Source: Flavobacteriales bacterium
Lineage (GTDB): Bacteria > Bacteroidota > Bacteroidia > Flavobacteriales_F > PHOS-HE28
Assembly: GCA_023957375.1 (NCBI GenBank)
Contig: JAMLHB010000001.1
Location: 1,218,245 to 1,282,244, forward strand
Direction of reading: 5' to 3'
Length of the DNA stretch: 64,000 bases
Position numbers and translations under genes: made by a program. The notes below the pieces were generated by a model, which was given only the letters and a program-made list of their open reading frames with translations, was not told where the DNA came from and did no database searches. Below, in pieces: positions 9,180-19,700 of the stretch; position 1 is the stretch's first letter, and every line of letters starts with the position of its first letter.

Positions 9180-9519
9180 CTTCGTTCCCGGCCGTTCACG
9201 TTTCCGGCTTTTCGGGCCGCGAAGGTACTTCCCGGAGGGCCGCCCATGAACCAAGCCGTCCTTTCCGCGCCAGTCCATGATGGGCCCCGACCGACCGAGG
9301 CTGCCGATATACAGGTCCAACGGCAGGCGGCCAAGCCGGGAAATTTCACCCCTGGACTTGCCCATTCCTTTGGCACAAGCGACTTTGCGGCCCTTTACCC
9401 ATCGTCCGGAACGGGCGGCGCCATGGCGCTTCCTTGCCGTTGCCACAAGGATCATCCGCATCCATGGGTGCATGGACGCTCCCAATGCTTAGTTTCGCCC
9501 GGTCAACCTATTATCCTCC
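9180..9519. other. Divergent intergenic region, no gene seen
   Basis: This 340-bp gap separates ychF (minus strand) from the M43 protease gene (plus strand), so it should hold both promoters. Open frames across it on either strand are extensions or shadows of the flanking genes. I could not pick out a convincing Bacteroidota -7 element (TAnnTTTG) or any other motif. Confidence 0.5.
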
Positions 9520-12282
9520 ATGAAGCTCACTTCCCTTGCTCCCCACCTGACAGCCCTTGCCATGACCTGCGCTGCAGCGCCCCTGTTCGGGCAGGCCCCG
9601 CTGCGTTGCGGCGCGGATGAGGTCCGCCACCAGATGATCCAGGCCAACCCGGACCTGCTTCGGCAGGAAGCCGAATATGAACTGGGCCTGCAGGAATACC
9701 TGCAAATGAAGGCGGGCCTGCGCGATGATGCGGACACCGTGGTGTATGTGCTGCCCATGGTCTTCCACATCCTTTACGACCCCACGCAAACCTCGGACAA
9801 TCACAACATCTCCAACGACCAGGTGTTCGATGCGGTCAGTGTGATCAACCGGGATTATGCCAAGCAGAACACGGACATCAACCAAGTCTGCTGCGGCTAC
9901 CAGGCCATCGCGGCCAATTCGCGGATCCGCTTCCAGTTGGCCACCAAGGACCCCTTCGGCAATTGCACCAACGGCATCGACCGCATCACCACCATGAGGT
10001 CAACGAATGCCACGGACTATGCAAAGCTCAATCCATGGCCCCGCGAGCACTACATCAACATCTGGGTGGTGAACTCGATCGGCAGGTCCGGCGTGGCCGG
10101 TTATTCCATGTACCCGTCCAACGTGCAAAGTGCGTACGGAGCCTTGGTTGATGGCGTGATCCTGCTGGACAACTACACGGGATCCATTGGAACAAGCTCG
10201 GTATTTTCCTCCCGTACCCTTACCCACGAGGTGGGACACTACCTTAATCTGAGCCACGTTTGGGGCGACACCAATGACCCCGGCGTTGCTTGTGGCGACG
10301 ACGGTGTGGAAGATACCCCCCCGACCAAGGGCCACACGGGATGCACCGACCAGGAGCTCTACGACTCGTTCTGCAGCTGGCAGGCCGTGGATACCTTCTA
10401 CACCTTCCAGGATGTAACCCTTACCTCCGGCACCACGGACCCCACGCCCGTCCCCACCGTATATTGGGACGACACCCTGGTATCCAGCCTCACCTTCAGC
10501 CCCTTCCAGGCGGTGGGCACTTCCGCCAATTCCGCCTTGAACGGCAGCTTCAGCTTCACCGATTGGGGCACGGGCGCACCCGACAGTGCCACCGCCTATG
10601 CCGAGCTCACCGGTTCGCAGGACTTCGGCAAGTACTACTCGTTCACCGTAACACCTGAACCGGGCAAGTCCATGACCCTGCGCAAGATCACCTTCAAGGT
10701 GGGCCGGAGTGCCACAGGGCCGCGCACGTTCTCCGTGCGCAGCAGCATTGGGAACTACGGCACCAACCTCGCTGCGGAAGTGGCCAATACCGACACGGCC
10801 GACCTGGCCATCGCGGGCACCAACATCTTCTTCATGCGCAAGGACACCGCGGACCTGCTTTACACCGCTTCGGTGAACATGACGGGAAACTCGTTCCTCA
10901 ATATCGTCGCGCCGATCACCTTCCGGATCTACGCCTGGAACGCGGAGGACGGCGATGGTGCCTTCACGGTGGATTCGCTCGCAATGGCCGGTGATTTCGG
11001 GATCATTGAGAACGTGCAGAACTACATGGAATATTCCTTCTGCGAGCACATGTTCACCAATGGCCAGCGCGACCGCATGCGCGCCGTCCTCAACAGCGCC
11101 GTAAGTGGCCGCAATGTGCTGTGGAGCGGTGCCAACCACGTGTACGCCGGCATCAATGGACATGAAGCCACCTGTGCCCCGCGCGCCGATTTCTACACGC
11201 GCACCCCCTTCGTATGCGCCGGTACACCGGTGCAATTCAAGGACAATTCCCAACTCGCCACGCCCACTTCCTGGAACTGGACCTTTGAAGGCGGCAACCC
11301 GGCCACCTCCACGCAGCGGAACCCCACGGTAACCTTCAGCCAACCCGGCCCGCACAGCGTATCGTTGACCGTGGCCAACGACAACGGGTCCAACACCATG
11401 ACCAAGTGGGACGGGGTGACCATCGGGGCCAACTACTCCGAAACGGGTGAACCGCCGCATGAGTCGTTCGATTCGCAGGGAGCGTTCAACCGGTGGCCCT
11501 TCCAGAACATCGAGAGCAACGCCAGCTACTGGCAATGGACCAACCAGGCCGGCCATTACGGCCAGGGGTGCGCCAAGCTCAACGCCTCCAACACCTACAC
11601 CTTGCAGCAAGACTACTTCGGTGATTCGCTCTACCTGAAGGACATTGACAACCTGATTACCCCCAGCGTCGCCCTGCCGTTCTACCAGAACATCAAGGTC
11701 AGCTTTTGGTATGCGTACAGCACCATGTCCGGCACGCCGGCCGACGTAACCGAGAAATTGACGGTGTACGTCTCCACGAATTGCGGCCGGACCTGGTTGC
11801 CCCGGATGAACCTGACCGGCGGAAGCTTGGTTACCGCAGGGGTGCGTTCCTCAGGATATATCCCGGCTGCGGACGAGTGGCGGGAAGGCTCGTTCATCCT
11901 GCCCAGCCAATACGCCACCGGGCAACTGCGCCTGAAGTTCGAATACACCAGCGGGCGCTACTCCAACGACCTGTTCATTGACGACTTCAACATCAGCGGC
12001 ACCAACGTGGGCATTGCCGAAGCTGTCCAGAACGGCGGGCTCTACCTCTTCCCCAACCCGGCCACCAACAGCCTCACCGTGGACGTGGACCTGGCCGGTG
12101 CCACCACGGGCACGTTGTCCTTCACCGACATCACAGGCCGTGTGATCCACTCCGAACAGGTGCGTTCGGGCAAGGAACAACTGCAATACGACCTCGCGCA
12201 GATGGGGCTCAGCAGCGGGGTGTACTTCGTGCGCCTCCAACACGCCAACGGCCAGCGCGTGGAACGGTTGGTGGTACGATAG
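9520..12282 (+). CDS. Secreted M43-type metalloprotease with PKD domain and T9SS tail
   Basis: The protein has 920 residues. A signal peptide (MKLTSLAPHLTALAMTCAAA) is followed by a pappalysin/cytophagalysin-like zincin domain with HEVGHYLNLSHVWGD starting at residue 236. An inserted beta-rich region (residues 300-490) separates it from the Met-turn candidate NYMEYSFCEHMFT, after which Cys-containing segments follow. A PKD domain covers about residues 555-640 (ADFYTRTPFVCAGTPVQF), then a beta-sandwich. The C-terminal 80 residues form a T9SS sorting domain (YLFPNPATNSLTVDV ... GVYFVRLQHANG...). It is predicted to be exported by T9SS and attached to or released from the surface as a protease. 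A strong hairpin terminator follows its stop. Confidence 0.92.
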   Translation: MKLTSLAPHLTALAMTCAAAPLFGQAPLRCGADEVRHQMIQANPDLLRQEAEYELGLQEYLQMKAGLRDDADTVVYVLPMVFHILYDPTQTSDNHNISNDQVFDAVSVINRDYAKQNTDINQVCCGYQAIAANSRIRFQLATKDPFGNCTNGIDRITTMRSTNATDYAKLNPWPREHYINIWVVNSIGRSGVAGYSMYPSNVQSAYGALVDGVILLDNYTGSIGTSSVFSSRTLTHEVGHYLNLSHVWGDTNDPGVACGDDGVEDTPPTKGHTGCTDQELYDSFCSWQAVDTFYTFQDVTLTSGTTDPTPVPTVYWDDTLVSSLTFSPFQAVGTSANSALNGSFSFTDWGTGAPDSATAYAELTGSQDFGKYYSFTVTPEPGKSMTLRKITFKVGRSATGPRTFSVRSSIGNYGTNLAAEVANTDTADLAIAGTNIFFMRKDTADLLYTASVNMTGNSFLNIVAPITFRIYAWNAEDGDGAFTVDSLAMAGDFGIIENVQNYMEYSFCEHMFTNGQRDRMRAVLNSAVSGRNVLWSGANHVYAGINGHEATCAPRADFYTRTPFVCAGTPVQFKDNSQLATPTSWNWTFEGGNPATSTQRNPTVTFSQPGPHSVSLTVANDNGSNTMTKWDGVTIGANYSETGEPPHESFDSQGAFNRWPFQNIESNASYWQWTNQAGHYGQGCAKLNASNTYTLQQDYFGDSLYLKDIDNLITPSVALPFYQNIKVSFWYAYSTMSGTPADVTEKLTVYVSTNCGRTWLPRMNLTGGSLVTAGVRSSGYIPAADEWREGSFILPSQYATGQLRLKFEYTSGRYSNDLFIDDFNISGTNVGIAEAVQNGGLYLFPNPATNSLTVDVDLAGATTGTLSFTDITGRVIHSEQVRSGKEQLQYDLAQMGLSSGVYFVRLQHANGQRVERLVVR

Positions 12283-12304
12283 GTACCGTTATTGCGGAAC
12301 AACC

Positions 12305-12334
12305 AAAAGGGGCGCCCATGCAGGCGCCCCTTTT
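12305..12334. terminator. Bidirectional hairpin terminator
   Basis: A perfect 12-bp stem (aaaaggggcgcc paired with ggcgcccctttt) encloses a 6-nt loop. A-rich and T-rich ends allow it to terminate both the M43 protease gene (plus strand) and phoH (minus strand), which converge here. Confidence 0.9.
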
Positions 12335-12357
12335 CATTTCACCGGCCGGGAATTCCG

Positions 12358-13689
12358 CTACAACCGCTCGTTGGCCAAATTGGCCAGTGCGCTGCGTTCA
12401 CCCTTTTCCAATGTAATGTGGGCAAAGAGCGGATCCCCTTTGGCCTTGCTGATCAGGTAGCTCAATCCGTTGCTTTCGGAATCCAGGTAGGGCGTGTCGA
12501 TCTGGTGCACATCGCCTGTGAAGACGATCTTGGTGCCCTCACCGGCGCGGCTGATCACGGTCTTTACTTCCAGCGGCGTGAGGTTCTGGGCCTCATCCAC
12601 GATGAAGAAGATGTTGCTGATGCTCCGCCCGCGGATGTAGGCTAAGGGTGAAACAACGATCTTCTCGTTCTCCACCATCTCATCGATCCGCTTCAGGGTG
12701 GCGTCCTTCCTCTCGAACTGGCTGCGGATCAACTTCAAGTTGTCCCAAATAGGTTGCATGTACGGGTCCATCTTGCTTTGGATGTCGCCGGGCAGGTAGC
12801 CGATGTCCTTGTTGCTCAGTGGCACCACCGGGCGTGTGATGAAGATCTGCCGGTAGTCGCGGCGCTGTTCCATGGCGCACGCCAGGGCCAACAGCGTTTT
12901 GCCCGTGCCTGCCGCGCCTTGCATGGTCACCAGCGGTATGTTGGGGTCCATCAGTGCGCTGATGGCCAGGGTTTGTTCGGCATTCTTGGGCGTGATGCCG
13001 AAAACGGCCTGCTTCTCCACACGGGCCACCGAACGTGCACGGGGATCGTACTTGGCCAACACGCTCTTCTTTCCATTCTTCAGGATGAAGAAGTGGTTGC
13101 CCTCGGGCTCCTCCCCCAGCTTGTCCACCGGCGTGCTGCCTTCCATGAACAGCTCATCGATGACCGCATCGTTCGGTTCCTCGCGCACCGTGAGGCCAGT
13201 GAAGAGCTTGCGCCCCAGGTCCTGCACCTTGCCGGTGAGAAAATCCTCCGCGTGGATGTTCAGACTCTTGGCCTTGAGGCGCAAGGCAATGTCCTTGCTC
13301 ACCAGCACCACCCTGCGCTCGGGGTGCTGCCGCTGCATGGTCAGGGCGGCATTGATGATCTGGTGGTCGTTCTTGCCGTCTTGGAACACCTTCGTGGCGT
13401 CCACGCCATTGAGGTCGTGCTTGGCCACCACCTTGAACTTGCCCTTGGTGGGGCCGTTCAATGGCACCCAGTCGGTGAGCAGGTCGCTCTGCGCGATGCC
13501 GTCCATGTGGCGGATGAACTCGCGCGCCTCGAAGTTGATGGTGTCATTGCCTTTTTTGAACGTGTCCAGTTCTTCCAGCACTTGTATCGGGATGGCCACG
13601 TCGTGCTCCTGAAAGCTTTCAATGGCCGAATGGTCGTAGAGGATCACCGAGGTGTCCAACACAAAGATCTTGCGGTCTTTCTTCTTCAT
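12358..13689 (-). CDS. PIN-domain PhoH-family ATPase
   Basis: The protein has 443 residues counted from the ATG at 13689; an upstream TTG at 13713 is less likely. The N-terminal third is a PIN nuclease domain with acidic residues in FVLDTSVILYD, EELD and LVSKDIAL. The C-terminal part is a PhoH ATPase with Walker A GAAGTGKT and Walker B FFIVDEAQNL. This PIN-PhoH arrangement (PhoH2/YlaK type) has been linked to RNA unwinding and cleavage. It stands alone, convergent with the protease gene across a shared terminator. Confidence 0.93.
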   Translation of the reverse strand: MKKKDRKIFVLDTSVILYDHSAIESFQEHDVAIPIQVLEELDTFKKGNDTINFEAREFIRHMDGIAQSDLLTDWVPLNGPTKGKFKVVAKHDLNGVDATKVFQDGKNDHQIINAALTMQRQHPERRVVLVSKDIALRLKAKSLNIHAEDFLTGKVQDLGRKLFTGLTVREEPNDAVIDELFMEGSTPVDKLGEEPEGNHFFILKNGKKSVLAKYDPRARSVARVEKQAVFGITPKNAEQTLAISALMDPNIPLVTMQGAAGTGKTLLALACAMEQRRDYRQIFITRPVVPLSNKDIGYLPGDIQSKMDPYMQPIWDNLKLIRSQFERKDATLKRIDEMVENEKIVVSPLAYIRGRSISNIFFIVDEAQNLTPLEVKTVISRAGEGTKIVFTGDVHQIDTPYLDSESNGLSYLISKAKGDPLFAHITLEKGERSALANLANERL

Positions 13690-13934
13690 GCGATCAATGA
13701 ACGGGTTGATCAAATGTGGGAAGTTGCAGTGCTGTCCCGAGATCCGGCCCGCTCCACTTATGCACGATCGATCGTGGCCTTCCCCGATGGCTTCTGTTAA
13801 TTCTGCACACGAAGGGCGATCGGCTGTGGTGAATGGTAACTTCGTTCCCCTACCAGGAACACCGCAAGGCGGACCATGGGAGGCGGCACCTTCCTGCCGA
13901 CGAAAGGAACCTCATTCACCAAAACCCTACCCAA

Positions 13935-16577
13935 ATGAAAGAGAACATTACTGCCAACACCCCATGCGCGATGCCGCCTTGGCGCACCGCAGTGCTTGGC
14001 TTGGCTTTGGTGGCCGGGACTTTGGTGCCCGCCCAAGAGCTCTTCAACGAGGACTTTGCCGGAGGCGCCAGCACGGCGGGCTTCACCATTGAGCAAACTG
14101 AGGGCACATGCACTTGGGCGTACAACAACCCGGGCGAAAGGGACATCACCGGCGGCGGCTTCGATGCGGACTTCGCCATCTTCGACAGTGACTTCTGCGG
14201 CAATGGATCCGGCGCTTCCGAAGCATACTTGGTTTCCCCTCCGTTCGATGCGTCCGGGCCGGGCAACTACATCCTCAGCTTCAGCCACCAATACCGCGAC
14301 ATTGCCAACACAGTGGCAAATGTGGAAGTATGGGACGGCACCAATTGGAACGAAGTGTACAGCGTGAACGGCTCAAACGCGGGCTATCCGAATCCGGCCG
14401 TGAGCGAAAGCTTCAACATCACCACGGAAACCGGAGGAAGCACAACGGCGCAAGTCCGCTTCCATTACAGCGGCGACTGGCGCTGGTGGTGGGCCTTGGA
14501 CAACATCAACCTGTCCGTGGTGGCCTGTGCCGCACCCAATGGGCTCGCCGTAACCGGCATCACCACTTCGGGCGGTTCCATCAGCTGGACGGACAACGGC
14601 AGCGCCGGTTATGAATGGGCTGTTACCGCCGGGGGTATTCCCGACGGCACCAATGAAGTGGCCAGTGGCGACGGCAACAACCTCACCATTACCGGCCTGA
14701 ACAGCGGCACCCCGCATACCGCATGGGTACGGGCGGATTGCGGCGATGGCACCTTCAGCAATTGGAGCAACGGCTTCCCCTTCACCACCGGCATCGCCAA
14801 CGATGATTGCAGCGGCGCCATCGCGCTGACGGTGAACAGCGGCACCGATTGCGGCGCCATCACCAGCGGCACCGTGGCCGGTGCCACGGATTCAGGCATT
14901 ACTTCCACTTGCAGCGGCACGGCTGATGACGACGTTTGGTTCAGTTTCACGGCAACAAACGATGCACACATCATCAGCCTGTTGAACATCAGCGGCTCCA
15001 CCACCGACATGTACATGGCCTTGTGGGAGGGTGATTGCGGCAGCCTGGAGCAAGTGCCCGGCACGTGCAGCGACCCCAACAGCATGTTCGTCACCGGCCT
15101 TGATCCAGGCACCACCTACTATTTGCAGGTGTACACCTGGACCTCCGCCCCCGGGCAAACATCGGCCTTCCAAGTATGCGTGGGCACTCCCCCGCCGCCA
15201 CCGGCCAACGATGACTGCCATGGAGCAGTAGCACTTACCGTAAACCCGAACTACAACTGCGACGTGGTAACTCCCGGCACCGTGGCCAGCGCCACCCCGT
15301 CGGGTATCACCAGCACGTGCGGCGGCACTGCCGATGACGACGTGTGGTTCACCTTCACGGCCACCGACACCCTGCACCGCATCAGCCTGACCAACATCAC
15401 CGGCTCCACCACGGACATGTACATGGCGTTGTGGACGGGCGATTGCAGCAGCTTGGCCTTGGTGCCCAACAGTTGCAGCGACCCGCAAACGATGAACATC
15501 GGCGGCCTCACCATCGGCACCACTTACTACTTGCAGGTGTACACCTGGACTTTCACGACAGGCCAAACCTCAGCCTTTGACGTGTGCGTGGGCACCGAGC
15601 CCTTCTGCCAGCCCCCGTTGGACATCACCCTGGACAGCTTCGAGGCACCCGACGCCACCGTGAGCTTCACGGAAAACACGGCCCCCGAGTACGAATACGA
15701 GTTGCGCGAAAGCGGTGATGCCGGTTCCGGCACCACCGGATTGCTGGAGGGCGGCATCGTGCCCGGAAACCCCTTGACCTTCACGGGGCTGGCGGCGGAC
15801 ACCCAATACATGTTGTACATCCGCAGCATTTGTTCCCCGGGTGACACCAGCGCATGGAGCGAAGGACTGAGCCTCTTCGACGGCTATTGCAATACGATCG
15901 ACTTCACAGTCGACGTCGAACCGATCTGCAACGTCACCTTTGCCGGCCTGAACCACGATTCCGATCCCGCCGTGAACGGTTCGCCCGCCTTGGAAGACTT
16001 CACAGCCTTTAGTGCATTCGTGGAGCTGGGGGGCAGCTACCCCATTTCCGTGACCGGCAACACAGCTGGCAGCTTCACCAACTACATCACGGCCTTCTTC
16101 GACTGGGACGGCGACGAAGTGTTTGAAACGGCCGTGGAGGTGGGCAACTTCGCCAGCACGGTGTGCACCGAGGCGGCCACGGCAACCGTGAACGTCCCTA
16201 CCGATGCCGTTGTCGGCACCACGCGCATGCGGGTAGTGAAGAACTTCAACACATCACCCTTGGACGCCTGCGGCACGTACAGCTTCGGCCAAGCAGAGGA
16301 TTATTCGGTGGAGGTGGGCACCGTGGGCGTTGCGCACAACGCGGCCACCGACGGATTCTCCGTACACCCCAACCCGGCAAGCACGGAGCTCTTCCTGCAA
16401 ACACCGGATGGGCAGCCCGTACACGTGAAAGCCTATGACATGGTTGGAAAACTCGTTTTTGAACAGGATCGCACAACCCGCTTGGACGTGGCGCGGTTGG
16501 CACCCGGCAGCTACCAACTGATGATCACCGACGTGCAAGGCAACATCCAGGCACGCACCCGTTTTGTGAAGCAGTAA
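13935..16577 (+). CDS. Large secreted multidomain protein with GEVED domain and T9SS tail
   Basis: The protein has 880 residues from the ATG at 13935, which precedes a signal peptide (PPWRTAVLGLALVAGTLV). An N-terminal beta-sandwich of MAM or jelly-roll type follows (about residues 35-190), then an FN3 domain. Two tandem copies of a domain of about 130 residues come next; each starts NDDC and contains TADDDVWF.FTAT and TTYYLQVYTWT. Another FN3-like domain precedes a GEVED domain (residues 700-795, AFFDWDGDEVFE ... FGQAEDYSVEV). The sorting tail begins FSVHPNPASTELFL and ends with GSYQLMIT. No catalytic motif is visible, so an adhesin or structural surface role is likely. Confidence 0.88.
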   Translation: MKENITANTPCAMPPWRTAVLGLALVAGTLVPAQELFNEDFAGGASTAGFTIEQTEGTCTWAYNNPGERDITGGGFDADFAIFDSDFCGNGSGASEAYLVSPPFDASGPGNYILSFSHQYRDIANTVANVEVWDGTNWNEVYSVNGSNAGYPNPAVSESFNITTETGGSTTAQVRFHYSGDWRWWWALDNINLSVVACAAPNGLAVTGITTSGGSISWTDNGSAGYEWAVTAGGIPDGTNEVASGDGNNLTITGLNSGTPHTAWVRADCGDGTFSNWSNGFPFTTGIANDDCSGAIALTVNSGTDCGAITSGTVAGATDSGITSTCSGTADDDVWFSFTATNDAHIISLLNISGSTTDMYMALWEGDCGSLEQVPGTCSDPNSMFVTGLDPGTTYYLQVYTWTSAPGQTSAFQVCVGTPPPPPANDDCHGAVALTVNPNYNCDVVTPGTVASATPSGITSTCGGTADDDVWFTFTATDTLHRISLTNITGSTTDMYMALWTGDCSSLALVPNSCSDPQTMNIGGLTIGTTYYLQVYTWTFTTGQTSAFDVCVGTEPFCQPPLDITLDSFEAPDATVSFTENTAPEYEYELRESGDAGSGTTGLLEGGIVPGNPLTFTGLAADTQYMLYIRSICSPGDTSAWSEGLSLFDGYCNTIDFTVDVEPICNVTFAGLNHDSDPAVNGSPALEDFTAFSAFVELGGSYPISVTGNTAGSFTNYITAFFDWDGDEVFETAVEVGNFASTVCTEAATATVNVPTDAVVGTTRMRVVKNFNTSPLDACGTYSFGQAEDYSVEVGTVGVAHNAATDGFSVHPNPASTELFLQTPDGQPVHVKAYDMVGKLVFEQDRTTRLDVARLAPGSYQLMITDVQGNIQARTRFVKQ

Positions 16578-16594
16578 CCTGCCCGCATTCATGG

Positions 16595-16623
16595 AAAAAG
16601 GGCTCCGCAAGGGGCCCTTTTTT
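16595..16623 (+). terminator. Rho-independent terminator
   Basis: The stem aaaaagggc pairs with gcccttttt and runs into a T-tract, 18 bp after the stop of the 13935 gene. Confidence 0.85.
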
Positions 16624-16787
16624 ATTCCACCGGCCACGCCCGCATGCCCACCCCAGCCCCCGTTGAGTTTTCAACAAATGGGCCTTCCCTACCAGGCCAT
16701 TACTACCTTTCCTCGCTTTCTACGTGACGTGATGTTTTGATCATGCCGCACTTCGTTCTGAATTCCAACCCAAAAACCACCTGTTCA

Positions 16788-19700
16788 ATGAAAAGAACCC
16801 TACTTCAACGTCAATTGCGCCGCCTGATGGCCGCTGGTGTTCTGGCACTTGGTGCCAGCGCGGCCTTTGCGCAGATCGCTGCCTGGCAGTTCGGCAGCCC
16901 GGCTTCCGCCGGCAATGAGGTCACCTACGCGGCCACCACCTTGGATGCCAACTTGTTTGCCGGAACCGAACTCTCCCGAGGCAGTGGCATTGTCGCTACC
17001 GGATTATTGCGCGCGTTCAGCGCCAACAATTGGGATGCAAGCGCCACGCAAGGCGATGCGATCACCAACAACGAATATTACCAGTTCTCGGTGGAGGCAG
17101 CCTCCGGTTACCAAGTGTCCCTTTCCACCATCGATGCCAAGATCCGGCGCACATCGGCCGGGCCCAATGCGTACCTCTGGCGATACAGCTTGGACGGAAC
17201 GATCTTTACGGACATCGGCACGCCAACCAACTATACCGGCACTCAATCCGATGGGCTCGTGCAAACGCAAATTGACATCTCCGGCATCTCCGCTTTGCAG
17301 GCGGTACAAAGCGGCACCACCGTCACCTTGCGGCTTTACGCATGGGGAGCAACTGACCTCACGGGCACTTTCGCCTTTGGCCGCTATGCTAATGGCATCA
17401 CCACCAACAGCTTGGCCATTGGCGGCACGGTGAGCCCGGGCTCCGGGCCCACGAACACATCAGTGGAGTTCGCCTCCACCTCAGGAAGCGTGGCCGAAAA
17501 CGCCGGATCCACCACGCTCACGCTGTCCATCACCGCCCCCGACCCCGTGAACGCCACCAGCGTGGACGTGGTGTTGGTCAGCGGGGATGCCGCACGCATC
17601 AACAACTACACCACTCAGACCGTCACCTTCCCCGGGGGGAGCAGTGCCGACCAAACCGTGACCATCACCGTGACCGACAACATCAATTGCGACAATGACG
17701 AAGTGCTCACCCTCGAACTGCAGAACATCACTGGCGGCCAAGGAACGCCCGTGATCGGCGGCAATGACACCTTCGTGCTAACGGTGACCAACGATGACAC
17801 GCCCGCGGACCCCGTAGCTGCTGCGGCCACGGGCTTGCTCGCCGATGGCTTCACCGCCAACTGGAACGCCGTGAACGGAGCCACCGGCTACTTCCTCGAT
17901 GTGAGCTCCAGCCCCACGTTCGGAACCTTTGTGCCGGTGACGGTGGATGAAGGCTTCAGCGGTGGCCGCGATGCCCTGCCCACAGGGTGGTCCCATACCG
18001 GCCTCGGCACGGATTACACCTCTGCCGGCAACTTCGGCATGGCCACGCCCAGCTTGAAATTCGACGGCAGCAACGATCAGTTGCTCAGCGACACCTACCC
18101 CGGTCCGGCCACCAGTGTCAGCTTCTGGTACAAGGGACAAGCCACTGCGGGCAGTGCCAGCACCCTGCTCACCGAAGGGTGGAACGGCAGCACTTGGGTC
18201 ACCCTTGGAACGCTGACCAACATCGCCACCAATGCGGTGGGAACGGAAACCTATGCGCTCAATGAATTCGACGGCTACGTACAGTTCCGCTTCACCTACA
18301 CGAAGGTCACCGGCAACTTGTCTTTCGACGATTTCAGCGTGACCTACACCAGTGGTACCCCGGACTATGTGCCTGGCTACGAGAACCTTTCCGTGTCGGG
18401 CACCTCGCAAACCGTTACCGGATTGGACCCGTTGACCTCCTACTACTACAGGGTGCGATCCACCGGTGGTTGCAGCACGGGGAACAACAGCAATGTGGAA
18501 AATGCCACTACCCTGGCAGGCGTGAACCCCGCCCTTTCCAGCACCAGCCTGGCCGACTTCGGCGGCGTTTGCCTGAACACGGGCAGTACGCCCCAATCCT
18601 TCACCGTGAACGGTGCCAACCTCACTGTTGCGGACGTGACCGTGGGGCCGCTTGCGGGCTTCAGCTTTTCCACCACCGAAGTCGGCACATACACCGCATC
18701 GCTCAGCTTCAGCCAGCCAGGAGGCACTTTCTCGGAGGAAGTGTGGGTGATTTTCTCCCCCTCCGCCGAGCAGAGCTATGATGGGGACATCCCCATCAGC
18801 GGCGGCGGTGCCCCCGCAGTGGATGCTTCCGTCACCGGCAACGGCATCAACACCATGGCCACCGCCTCCACGGGCGGCAGTTCCAACGTCACCAACAGCC
18901 AAGCGGAACTTGCGGGCACCATCGATGATGAGGGCTGCTCCGGTGTGATGGATTACGGCATCGAATACAGCACCACCCAAGGATTTGCCCCCGGTACCGG
19001 CACACAGGTGGCCAGCTCCAACCTGTCCGGCGCCGATTTCTCGAGTGTGCTTACGGGCCTCTTGCCCTGCACGGTGTATTACTACGTGGCCTACGCCACG
19101 GACAATGGCGGCACGGCCTACGGGACCGAAAATAGCTTCGAGACCTCCCCCATCGGCGCCACCACGGCCACTCTGCCGGGAACCGTGAACACCAATGACT
19201 TCACCGCCACTTGGGATGCGGCGTTCGGCGCCACAGGCTACCGGTTGGACGTGAGCACCAGCCCCACCTTCGGCACCATCGGGTCCATGAACCTGCAGGA
19301 AGGCTTCGCCGGCGGGCGTTCCAACCTGCCTGCGGGATGGAGCCACACCGGCTTGGGCACCGACTACACCAGCGGCGGCAACTATGGCCTTGCCTCGCCC
19401 AGCCTGAAATTCGACGACAGCAACGACCAGCTCACCTCCACACTGCTCAGCGGGCCCGCCACCAGTCTGAGCTTCTGGTACAAGGGTCAGGGCACCAACG
19501 GAAGTGCCAGCACCCTGCTGGTGGAAGGATGGAATGGCAGCACCTGGAGCACCTTAGGTTCCCTGACCGGCATTGCCAGCAACCATGTGGACACATGGAG
19601 CACAAGCCTGAACCAAGGCGACGGCTACGTCCAGTTCCGCTTCACCTACACCAAGGTCAGCGGCAACTTGGCTTTTGACGACGTAGCCATTGATTACACG

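Noticed and set aside
9180-9485. 102-codon N-terminal extension of YchF
   Set aside because: YchF proteins begin with the few residues before the P-loop; the extension is basic and featureless and lies in a divergent promoter region.
10000-11610. 536-codon minus-strand open frame
   Set aside because: It is antisense to the M43 protease, which has an intact zinc site and sorting tail.
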